Origin: Pseudomonadota bacterium
GTDB lineage: Bacteria; Desulfobacterota; Syntrophobacteria; Syntrophobacterales; Syntrophobacteraceae
Length of the DNA stretch: 8,533 bases
NCBI GenBank assembly: GCA_023416335.1
Contig: JAEZHY010000028.1
Coordinates: forward strand, 1-8,533
Direction of reading: 5' to 3'
Part shown: in pieces, positions 1-6,386 of the stretch
How positions within the stretch are numbered: position 1 is the stretch's first letter
Layout of the letters: every line of letters starts with the position of its first letter
The notes under the pieces: model-generated
The model's input: the letters and a program-made list of their open reading frames with translations, nothing else
Told to the model about the DNA's origin: nothing
The model's database searches: none
Made by a program: the position numbers and the translations under genes

Positions 1-2094
1 GTACTTCCACAGATTTCAATAGACACGTCGAGCTGTCAGGACGTAGTCCCCGGCTGGCCGGCTCTACCGCCGAGCATCACATTTGGATCGACCCGGGTGT
101 GGGCTTACGGCGTTGAGGACAGCAGCACGAGTGAAACTCTTGCGCCCGCGATCTGGCCCGGTGTCACCATAGAGGCCACCAGACATATCCCGACTAACGT
201 GACGTATGTGAACAATCTGCCGAGTTTCAACTCCGCAAATGCATACGGTCCGCCGTACGGGCCCGGGCTGGTCGCGGGTTTACTTACTTATGACCAGACC
301 ATTCACTGGGCCGATCCTCTCGGAACCACCATGAATTACGGCTGTATGAATGGGCCCCCTTTGGCGCCCCCGTGCCTGCAGCCTTATGTAGGACCGATCC
401 CCGCCATCCCTCACCGTCATGGAGCGGAGCAGCAGACTTATGTCGATGGGACCCCTGAGCAGTGGTTTACTCCAAACGGCCTGCGAGGGAAAAACTTTTA
501 CAGTGCGTATGAGGCAGGCCCCGGCAAGGCGGTCTTTCCATATCCCAACGATCAGGAACCCGGAACGCTCTGGTTCCACGAACATTCCCTCGGAGTGACC
601 CGTGCGAGCTTCTATGCAGGTCTGGAAGCTTTCTGGTTCATCCGCGACAGGCAAAACGAACCGCAGAACCTTCCGAGCGGCCCTTACGAAGTTGAACTGA
701 TGCTTCAGGACCGCCAGTTCGATATCAACAGCCAGCTCTTCTTTCCCGACGGATCAGGCCCTAATGCGTTCGCCACCAACCTGAACGGCCCGCCGCCCAA
801 TCCCGACATTCACCCGTACTGGATTTCCGAGTTCGTCGGCGATGTGGCGACAGTGAACGGAGCACCCTGGCCTTTCCTCAATGTCGAACCTCGCCGCTAC
901 CTCTTCCGCCTGCTCGACGGAGCCAACACCCGCTTTTTCAATCTTACCTTTGGCGGCGCTCCCATGTATCTGATCGGCGCGGACGACAACTATTTCAACG
1001 AACCGCAGAGAGTGAATTCGCTCTTCTTTGCTCCCGGCCAGCGCCTGTATGTGATCGTGGATTTCTCCGGTTTTGCCGGCCGGACCCTTACGATGACCAA
1101 CGATGCCCCCGTGCCGTTTCCATCGGGCCTGACTCCCGGAGTGGACCCCGGCCAAGCCGGTATGGCGCAGATAATGCAATTCAACGTGAGTCCTTATTGC
1201 AGTTCGGCGGACAACAGCTGTAACCCCGCTCCGGGGTATTACGGTTGCATGCGTCCTCAGCCGATTCCGCAGCTGACCTGGCCTTCGAGCGCCGTTGCAA
1301 GCGGCGATCACTTCCTGAGCCTCCCCGCTCCCGGCGTGCTTGTCGATCAGTACAGGCAACTCGTTCTCAAAGAGGTTGACGGGCCGGGAGGACCGCAGAT
1401 GGTTCTGCTCAACAACACCCGGTGGAACGGACTTCTTTCGCCAAGCATTGCAGCGATATTTTCCGATGACGGCATAAGCGAGTTGCCCGCGGTGGGTTCG
1501 ATCGAGCAGTGGGAACTCATAAATCTCACCCCCGATGCTCATCCGATTCACATTCACCTGATCCAGTTCCAGCTGGCGAACAGAGAAACCTTTCATCCTT
1601 ATTACCCGATTGAGTGGGAATCACTCTTCGGGTTGTGGCAGGATGTGCCCCTCCTTCCCGGTTGCACTCCCTGGAGCTTCTGTCCGGGTTACGGCCCGCC
1701 GCTTCCATACAAGGGCAGCAACTTCTTCTTCAACCAATACCCTCAGAGCCTGCAGCAGGGACAGGACTTCGAAATCGGCGGCAATCCGATGCTGGGAGAC
1801 CAGGGCTATATTCACGTGCTGGTCACGGGAAATATTCAGCCTCCTTTCCCGCCGGGGCTTCCGGATGAGGACAACGGCTGGAGAGATACAATAATTGCCC
1901 TCCCCAACCAGGTCACCAGGATATTTGCCAGATGGCAGCCTACGGATTCGCCCATCACCTACTACCAGTCACTGATGGGCACGAACCTCTACCCCTTCGA
2001 TCCCACACAAGGGCCCGGGTATGTATGGCATTGCCATATTCTCGACCATGAAGACAATGAAATGATGCGGCCTTACAAAGTTGTACAGCCCTGA
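1..2094 (+). CDS. CotA/laccase-like multicopper oxidase, copy 1 (5' end outside window)
   Basis: The reading frame is open from base 1 and ends at TGA 2092-2094, giving 697 visible residues. The true start lies upstream. Alignment with the second copy (2720-5080) begins at its residue 82, so about 81 N-terminal residues, including any signal peptide, are missing here. All four copper motifs are present in order: HRHG (His codon at 412), HEH within WFHEHSLG, HPIHIH, and HCHxxxHxxxxM as HCHILDHEDNEM near the C-terminus. The last carries the type-1 Cys and an axial Met. The DGxPEqWF stretch after the first motif is typical of CotA/bilirubin-oxidase-like three-cupredoxin enzymes. Such enzymes oxidise phenols, bilirubin-like compounds or metal ions and reduce O2 to water; the substrate here is unknown. 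Cysteine pairs in loops (GCMNGPPLAPPC, GCTPWSFC) suggest disulfides and an extracytoplasmic location. A GTG at 97 could be read as a start, but homology continues upstream of it. Transcription probably ends at the terminator 2121-2148. Confidence 0.93.
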   Translation, partial: VLPQISIDTSSCQDVVPGWPALPPSITFGSTRVWAYGVEDSSTSETLAPAIWPGVTIEATRHIPTNVTYVNNLPSFNSANAYGPPYGPGLVAGLLTYDQTIHWADPLGTTMNYGCMNGPPLAPPCLQPYVGPIPAIPHRHGAEQQTYVDGTPEQWFTPNGLRGKNFYSAYEAGPGKAVFPYPNDQEPGTLWFHEHSLGVTRASFYAGLEAFWFIRDRQNEPQNLPSGPYEVELMLQDRQFDINSQLFFPDGSGPNAFATNLNGPPPNPDIHPYWISEFVGDVATVNGAPWPFLNVEPRRYLFRLLDGANTRFFNLTFGGAPMYLIGADDNYFNEPQRVNSLFFAPGQRLYVIVDFSGFAGRTLTMTNDAPVPFPSGLTPGVDPGQAGMAQIMQFNVSPYCSSADNSCNPAPGYYGCMRPQPIPQLTWPSSAVASGDHFLSLPAPGVLVDQYRQLVLKEVDGPGGPQMVLLNNTRWNGLLSPSIAAIFSDDGISELPAVGSIEQWELINLTPDAHPIHIHLIQFQLANRETFHPYYPIEWESLFGLWQDVPLLPGCTPWSFCPGYGPPLPYKGSNFFFNQYPQSLQQGQDFEIGGNPMLGDQGYIHVLVTGNIQPPFPPGLPDEDNGWRDTIIALPNQVTRIFARWQPTDSPITYYQSLMGTNLYPFDPTQGPGYVWHCHILDHEDNEMMRPYKVVQP

Positions 2095-2120
2095 TTCAAA
2101 TCAGCTGCCGCGAATGAAAG

Positions 2121-2148
2121 GGACCGCCTCTGCGCGGTCCTTTTTTTT
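2121..2148 (+). terminator. Intrinsic terminator of oxidase copy 1
   Basis: A perfect 7-bp stem GGACCGC (2121-2127) / GCGGTCC (2134-2140) with a 6-base loop is followed directly by eight T (2141-2148). The A and G residues before the stem can extend the pairing into the T tract. It lies 26 bases after the stop codon of the first oxidase. This is the best terminator in the window and indicates that the two oxidase genes are not simply co-transcribed. Confidence 0.9.
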
Positions 2149-2165
2149 GGATAAACTACTAGCGG

Positions 2166-2194
2166 TTGACAAGGGAATGTCACACATTTTAAAT
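2166..2194 (+). promoter_or_regulatory. Candidate sigma-70-type promoter
   Basis: A perfect -35 hexamer TTGACA (2166-2171) is followed after 17 bases by TTAAAT (2189-2194), which matches TATAAT at four of six positions. It lies just past the terminator of the first oxidase and about 525 bases before the start of the second. It could drive the second oxidase through a very long leader, drive a small RNA, or be a chance match in AT-rich DNA. Confidence 0.4.
2175..2194 (+). repeat. Direct repeat, copy a (20 bases)
   Basis: GAATGTCACACATTTTAAAT. It matches copy b (2463-2482) at 16 of 20 positions, and all four differences are transitions. Copy a overlaps the -10 box of the candidate promoter. 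The two copies bracket about 270 bases that contain the inverted repeat 2264-2327. Confidence 0.5.
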
Positions 2195-2263
2195 CCAGAC
2201 AAATAGGTCGGGTTTGTGTCATAATTCCGAACATGACCTTACATCAGTTTCCCCCATCCCGAG

Positions 2264-2327
2264 CACGAGTAATCCGGTATTATCGAATGAGCAGTTCGCA
2301 TCAGTTCGAGAATACGGATAATACGTG
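2264..2327. repeat. Long imperfect inverted repeat
   Basis: The left arm 2264-2287 and right arm 2305-2327 are imperfect reverse complements. About 19 of 24 positions pair, counting one single-base gap, around a 17-base loop (2288-2304). The best-paired blocks are CACG/CGTG at the outer ends, ATCC/GGAT, and TCGAA/TTCGA next to the loop. Within and beside the loop CAGTTCG occurs twice (2292-2298 and 2302-2308) with a 10-base period. There is no T tract, so it does not look like an intrinsic terminator. It could be an operator, an RNA structure or a mobile-element core. Confidence 0.6.
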
Positions 2328-2462
2328 TTAAGTTACTGATAAACTCATCATAGCGAAACATTGAATTGTCAGAAGTAAAATATCGGGATGAATTGATTCC
2401 GCCTGAATTTGATGTGCCTATTATTTGAATGTGGATAAATATGTGTCAAGCTGTTCGTTTGT

Positions 2463-2482
2463 GAATGTCATACACTTTGGAT
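2463..2482 (+). repeat. Direct repeat, copy b (20 bases)
   Basis: GAATGTCATACACTTTGGAT, the second copy of the repeat at 2175-2194, in the same orientation and 288 bases downstream. The shared core is GAATGTCAyACAyTTTrrAT. A weaker partial resemblance (GTTTGTG then GTCATA) occurs around 2213-2223. Confidence 0.5.
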
Positions 2483-2706
2483 GTTGCCAATTGGTTCCAT
2501 GCCATCTATCTCAACCAAATCAAATGCAAATAACTTACCTAATTCGATATCCTTCAGGTAGCTTGTTCTAGGCTCCTGATGAATCTAAGATCCTAAATAC
2601 CTTCTGCTTCATAAAAGGATACAAGTTTCACCCGATTTCACTTTTTCGTTATCCATATTAAAAGGGTCTCCAGCTGGTGGTGACAGGTGGACTTTATCTA
2701 TGTGTC

Positions 2707-2715
2707 AAAGGAGAA
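2707..2715 (+). promoter_or_regulatory. Ribosome binding site fixing the start of oxidase copy 2
   Basis: AAAGGAGAA carries the core GGAG (2710-2713) six bases before ATG 2720. This supports ATG 2720 over the in-frame GTG at 2687. The GTG would place the Shine-Dalgarno inside the gene and add 11 residues before an otherwise standard signal peptide. Confidence 0.85.
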
Positions 2716-2719
2716 CCTT

Positions 2720-5080
2720 ATGTTAAGAAAACGCAGATTGTTCCATCCTTTTGTCTCTCTTGCGGCGCTCCTCCTCCCGCTCTGTTTCATGGGCGCGGGG
2801 GACGTCCTTGCGAGCGCGCTGGTTCCTCAAACCCCGCTGCCCGGGGGCTGCATCCCAAAATTCGCGGTGCCGCTGCCCGTTTTCGGTCCGGGAGGGATTC
2901 CTCGCGTCGACGCCGCATCGCACCCGAACATCACGATTTCAACGAACGAAATAGACCAGGCTGTGCTGCCTCAGGTCACAATCGACACCAGTAGCTGCCA
3001 GGATGTTATTTCAGGCTGGCCGACTCTGCCCCCGACCATCACCCTGGGGACGACGCGAGTCTGGGGCTATGGAGTACAGGATTCGGCTACAGGTGAAACC
3101 CTTGCGCCCGCGAACTGGCCCGGTGTTACCGTAGAGGCCACCAGGAATATCCCGACTACCGTGACATATGTGAACAATCTGCCGAGTTTTAACTCCGCAA
3201 ACGCATATGGTCCGCCGTTCGGGCCCGGGCTGGTCGCGGGTCTTCTCACATATGACCAGACAATTCACTGGGCCGATCCGTTGATGACGACCATGAACTA
3301 CGGCTGCATGAATGGTCCACCGTACGCGTCCGAATGCCTCCAGCCCTACGTCGGTCCGATTCCGAACGTCGCGCATTTGCACGGGGCTGAAAATCCTTCG
3401 TATGTTGACGGCGTTCCGGAGCAGTGGTTTACCCCGAACGGGCTCAAGGGTAAGGATTATTACACTGCCTTCGATGCCGGTCCCGGTACCGCGGTCTATA
3501 AGTATCTGAATGCCCAGGAGCCCGGTACGCTCTGGTTTCATGAACATCCTCTCGGAGTTACGAGACTCAATGTCTACGCCGGCCTGGCCGCATTCTACTT
3601 CCTGCGCGACGGCCAAAACGAGCCTCAGAACCTGCCGAGCGGTCCCTATGAAATCGAGCTGGCATTGCAGGACCGCCAGTTCGATATCAACAGCCAGTTG
3701 TTTTTCCCCGACGGGACCGACCCGAACGCCTCTGTCACTAACCTGAACGGCACGCCTCCCAATCCTGATATTCATCCCTTCTGGATCTCCGAGTTCGTCG
3801 GCGATGTCATGACCGTTAACGGAGCAGCCTGGCCCTATTTGAACGTGGAACCCCGGCGTTATCTTTTCCGGTTGCTGGACGGTTCGAATACGCGCATGTA
3901 CCAACTGACTTTCGGCGGCGCTCCGATGTACCTCATCGGCGCGGACGTCAACTACCTGGATATCCCCCAGAAGGTCGACTCGGTATTCATTACTCCCGGC
4001 CAGCGGTTGTATGTCATTGTTGATTTCTCCGGTTTTGCCGGCCAGACTTTCACGATGACCAACGATGCGGCTGTTCCCTTTCCTGCGGGGCTCTCTCCCG
4101 GCGACCCCACCTCGCATCTGACCCCGGCCGATCCCGGACAGGCAGGCATGGCGCAGATAATGCAATTCCGTGTAGGAACCTCGCTGAGTTCGCCGGACAA
4201 CAGCTGCGATCCGTCCCCGGGCCATTACGGATGCTACCGTCCGCAGCCTCACGTTCAGTTGACCTGGCCTTCAAGCGCCGTTGCCAGCGGGGATCACTTC
4301 CTGAGCCTCCCGGCTCCCGGTGTGGTAATCGATCAGTACAGGCAACTCGTTTTGAAAGAGGTGGAAGGCGCGGGAGGCCCGAAGATGGTTCTGCTGAACA
4401 ACACGCGGTGGAACGGACTTCTTTCCCCGAGTGTTGCAAATGTGTTCCCGGACGACGGCATTAGCGAAACGCCCCCCGTGGGAGGCATCGAGGAATGGGA
4501 ATTGATCAATCTTACTCCCGATGCGCACCCGATACATGTTCATTTCTCCCAGTTCCAGGTTTTGAACCGGGAAACGTACCATCCTTATTATCCTACCGAA
4601 TGGGAGTCTCTCTTCGGATTTTGGCAGGATGTGCCCCTCCTTCCCGGCTGTACCCCCGGCAGCTTCTGCCCGGCATACGGCCCGCCGCTTCCATATAAAG
4701 GGAGCAACTTCTTCTTTAACCAATATCCCCTGTCCTTACAGCAGGGGCAGGATTTCGAAATCGGCGGCAATCCGATGCTCGGGGATCAAGGGTACATTCA
4801 CGTTCTGGTCACCGGAAACATCCAGCCGCCTTTCTCGCCGGGACTTTCCCCCGAGGATTCCGGCTGGAGGGATACGGCACTTGTCCCTCCAGGCATGGTA
4901 ACCAGGTTGCTGATCCGCTGGCAGCCGTCGGACTCTCCGATTACATACTACCAGTCCGGTGCGGGCAACAATCTCTACTCCTTCGACCCGACTCAGGGGC
5001 CGGGCTACGTATGGCACTGCCATATTCTGGATCATGAGGACAATGAAATGATGCGGCCGTACAAGGTTGTTCAGCCGTAA
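2720..5080 (+). CDS. CotA/laccase-like multicopper oxidase, copy 2, secreted
   Basis: This is a complete 786-residue multicopper oxidase. The N-terminus is a signal peptide: basic MLRKRRLFH, a hydrophobic core at about residues 10-28 and a likely cut after ASA (residue 33). RRLF at 5-8 loosely resembles a twin-arginine motif but lacks the preceding Ser/Thr. Copper motifs are HLHG (219-222), HEH (274-276), HPIHVH (603-608) and HCHxxxHxxxxM (766-777), with type-1 Cys767 and axial Met777. The expected reaction is one-electron oxidation of a substrate coupled to O2 reduction to water, in the periplasm or outside the cell; the substrate is unknown. It is much longer than CotA (about 510 aa). The extra length includes an N-terminal extension and loops with cysteine pairs (196/206, 496/505, 644/650). 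In the first 100 residues aligned with copy 1, I count 17 differences. Over the shared length there is one 8-residue insertion, near residues 462-470. Confidence 0.95.
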   Translation: MLRKRRLFHPFVSLAALLLPLCFMGAGDVLASALVPQTPLPGGCIPKFAVPLPVFGPGGIPRVDAASHPNITISTNEIDQAVLPQVTIDTSSCQDVISGWPTLPPTITLGTTRVWGYGVQDSATGETLAPANWPGVTVEATRNIPTTVTYVNNLPSFNSANAYGPPFGPGLVAGLLTYDQTIHWADPLMTTMNYGCMNGPPYASECLQPYVGPIPNVAHLHGAENPSYVDGVPEQWFTPNGLKGKDYYTAFDAGPGTAVYKYLNAQEPGTLWFHEHPLGVTRLNVYAGLAAFYFLRDGQNEPQNLPSGPYEIELALQDRQFDINSQLFFPDGTDPNASVTNLNGTPPNPDIHPFWISEFVGDVMTVNGAAWPYLNVEPRRYLFRLLDGSNTRMYQLTFGGAPMYLIGADVNYLDIPQKVDSVFITPGQRLYVIVDFSGFAGQTFTMTNDAAVPFPAGLSPGDPTSHLTPADPGQAGMAQIMQFRVGTSLSSPDNSCDPSPGHYGCYRPQPHVQLTWPSSAVASGDHFLSLPAPGVVIDQYRQLVLKEVEGAGGPKMVLLNNTRWNGLLSPSVANVFPDDGISETPPVGGIEEWELINLTPDAHPIHVHFSQFQVLNRETYHPYYPTEWESLFGFWQDVPLLPGCTPGSFCPAYGPPLPYKGSNFFFNQYPLSLQQGQDFEIGGNPMLGDQGYIHVLVTGNIQPPFSPGLSPEDSGWRDTALVPPGMVTRLLIRWQPSDSPITYYQSGAGNNLYSFDPTQGPGYVWHCHILDHEDNEMMRPYKVVQP

Positions 5081-5418
5081 AGCGAAGGCTTTTGCCCCTC
5101 GTGGCCCGGAGGACGATTGTCCTTTCGGGCTGCCTGGGCAAATGAAGGTTGGACAGGCAACCTCGATCGCCTAAGTAAATTTACCACCCCAAATCAGGAA
5201 CTCTCCCTATTGAAAAAATGGCCGATTTTACAGACAATGCTGGTCAGTTTGCTTATACATACTTGGAATTCAGAATTGTTTTACCCCCTTTCGGGCTTTC
5301 GAACCATGCACCACGTAGTAAAAATTGGGGTCTATTCCTAATATGCAATCGGTACTAGACAGAGTATCTTCTCCATTTGGGTACCCTGCCATTAACATCT
5401 GCCCAGCGAGGAGCGAAT
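5081..5418. other. Spacer between oxidase copy 2 and the PilZ-like gene
   Basis: No convincing gene. A 74-codon open frame at 5117-5341 has no ribosome site and no recognisable domain. The first 80 bases hold two successive hairpins (5104-5130 and 5131-5159). A weak promoter-like pair, TTGAAA (5210-5215) and GACAAT (5233-5238) with a 17-base gap, lies upstream of the PilZ-like gene but is far from decisive. Confidence 0.5.
5104..5159 (+). terminator. Tandem hairpins after oxidase copy 2, possible terminator
   Basis: The first hairpin pairs GCCCGGAGGAC (5104-5114) with GTCCTTTCGGGC (5119-5130) around loop GATT, with one small internal mismatch. The second pairs TGCCTG (5131-5136) with CAGGCA (5154-5159). 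Neither is followed by a T tract. They may therefore work in factor-dependent termination or protect the mRNA 3' end rather than act as an intrinsic terminator. Confidence 0.45.
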
Positions 5419-5769
5419 ATGCACTTACGTCTGAATAAGCGCCTCGTCCCCCAAAAAGAAGTCCTGGCTCTCTTAAACATTCAATCAGAGAATAAGAATC
5501 GTAATTTCGTCGGGGATGTAGTTTACATTAACCAATCCGGTATGGCCTTTGACTACATAGTTTTCAAAGAACCTCTGGAATTTCATATCAACAATGATTG
5601 TGAAGTGCTGATAAAAGGAAAATGTAAACCTCTTATTTCTCTACCCTGCAGGATTCGGTATGATGCCGATTCACCCAGCAAGTCATTGATTGCCTGCATA
5701 AGACGTTGCGATCTCGAGTTCTTGAAACCTCTCTCCCTTCGCGAGTTGGAATCCATACTGTCCGCATAA
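5419..5769 (+). CDS. PilZ-like small protein with degenerate c-di-GMP motifs
   Basis: A 116-residue cytoplasmic protein with no signal peptide or membrane segment. ATG 5419 is chosen because AGGAG (5409-5413) sits five bases upstream; an earlier in-frame start at 5377 lacks a comparable site. The pattern resembles single-domain PilZ proteins: a short basic N-terminus, a beta-rich core with VGDVVYINQSGMAFDYI at about 31-47, then a late IRRCDLEF strand (94-101) and a C-terminal helix (LRELESIL). PilZ domains bind cyclic di-GMP through RxxxR and [D/N]xSxxG. Here the first aligns with RLVPQ (8-12) and the second with YINQSG (36-41), so both appear altered. It may bind the nucleotide weakly or not at all, or work by protein contact. 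The assignment rests on remembered family shape. It stands alone, with long spacers on both sides. Confidence 0.62.
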   Translation: MHLRLNKRLVPQKEVLALLNIQSENKNRNFVGDVVYINQSGMAFDYIVFKEPLEFHINNDCEVLIKGKCKPLISLPCRIRYDADSPSKSLIACIRRCDLEFLKPLSLRELESILSA

Positions 5770-5876
5770 TGTTCATACTCCGTCGCACGTTTTACCAGTC
5801 GACAGTTCCAATGAAAAAGTAAGTCACAGCAGCATAAACCGGTTCAAATGGGAAGGGCCCATCGTTATTCGCCCCG

Positions 5877-5895
5877 GTCCCGGCTTTGCCGGGGC
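5877..5895 (+). terminator. GC-rich hairpin after the PilZ-like gene, possible terminator
   Basis: GTCCCGGC (5877-5884) pairs with GCCGGGGC (5888-5895) around loop TTT: eight pairs including one T-G. An alternative pairing is GCCCCGG (5871-5877) with CCGGGGC (5889-5895). It is very stable but has no following T tract and lies about 108 bases past the stop codon, so its role as a terminator is uncertain. Confidence 0.4.
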
Positions 5896-6082
5896 AGGGG
5901 TGTAGATCTACTTGTGCGAAATCCATATTGGATCAACGTATGCCAATATGAATGGTTCCTGATTACCAGCAATGGTAACGAATTCACTCTAAGAACATGT
6001 CGGTTTGTATAGACGACATACCTACTTCATCGGTCTGGCCGGCCTGAGAATAATCAGGCACCAGAAGGGAAAAATCGAATAG

Positions 6083-6100
6083 TTCGGGTTCGAACTCGAA
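6083..6100. promoter_or_regulatory. Near-perfect 18-base palindrome, operator-like
   Basis: TTCGGGTTCGAACTCGAA is symmetric about 6091/6092, with eight of nine base pairs matching. It lies about 290 bases upstream of the phosphohydrolase. The centre GTTCGAAC resembles a tRNA T-loop, but no T-stem or acceptor pairing surrounds it. It could be a dimeric repressor site; no target regulator is visible. Confidence 0.4.
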
Positions 6101-6386
6101 TCTGAGGCACGGCTGCGAAGTCCTGCTTCTTTTATTTTGGTGTAAGTGAGTTTCCGGGTAAGATCCATTCCTGCATTCCGCCCTATCATTGGTTGACATG
6201 GCCTTCACGTGCGTCGGGGTTGATTTTTGGATCTCGATGATTAGTCTATTGCCCAGTTTACATTAGGCAAAACTCCTCTTTACGCGTAGCCCGACACAGA
6301 CGCAATTCTCCAGATTATCCGAACCATCTGCAAGCTTGATCTTGCAATTTTGCTCAGGGGATATCTACGCCCCCGGGAGACTCGCC

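Larger units (their letters stand above)
2149..2706. other. Long AT-rich spacer between the two oxidase genes, no gene seen
   Basis: About 560 bases with frequent stops in all frames and clearly lower GC than the flanking genes. I see no credible protein. It holds a candidate sigma-70-like promoter (2166-2194), two copies of a diverged 20-base repeat (2175-2194, 2463-2482) and a long imperfect inverted repeat (2264-2327). A short perfect palindrome CCAATTGG lies at 2487-2494. The repeats could be the remnant of a small non-autonomous mobile element or a regulatory leader. The sequence does not decide between these. Confidence 0.6.
5770..6386. other. 617-base spacer with several small palindromes, no gene seen
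   Basis: No protein I can support. A 74-codon minus-strand frame (5984-6208) lacks a ribosome site and recognisable content. Structures seen are: a GC-rich hairpin (5877-5895); TTACCA/TGGTAA around a GCAA tetraloop (5963-5978); ATGTCG/CGACAT with an 11-base gap (5997-6019); a near-perfect 18-base palindrome (6083-6100); TTGCC/GGCAA with a 12-base gap (6249-6270); and TGCAAG/CTTGCA with a 6-base gap (6329-6346). A lone TTGACA at 6193 has no good partner -10 box. The last two palindromes lie within 140 bases of the phosphohydrolase start and could be operators. Confidence 0.5.

Noticed and set aside
754..1596. 280-codon open frame on the minus strand inside oxidase copy 1
   Set aside because: It is antisense to a strongly conserved coding region and shows no recognisable domain. 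The matching antisense frame in copy 2 is explained by codon bias of the real gene.
3011..4252. 413-codon open frame on the minus strand inside oxidase copy 2
   Set aside because: A shadow frame of the oxidase: no signature, no ribosome site, and Arg/Gly/Val-rich composition as expected from reverse reading of GC-rich codons.
5117..5341. 74-codon plus-strand open frame after oxidase copy 2
   Set aside because: It starts at a non-ATG codon inside a hairpin region and has no recognisable content.
6083..6100. Possible tRNA T-arm (GGTTCGAACTC)
   Set aside because: The flanking bases do not form a five-pair T-stem, and no acceptor or anticodon arm is found nearby.
5984..6208. 74-codon minus-strand open frame
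   Set aside because: No ribosome site, no domain, and it crosses several palindromes in a spacer.
6193..6221. Promoter starting at TTGACA 6193
   Set aside because: No acceptable -10 hexamer occurs at 16-18 bases; the region there is G-rich.
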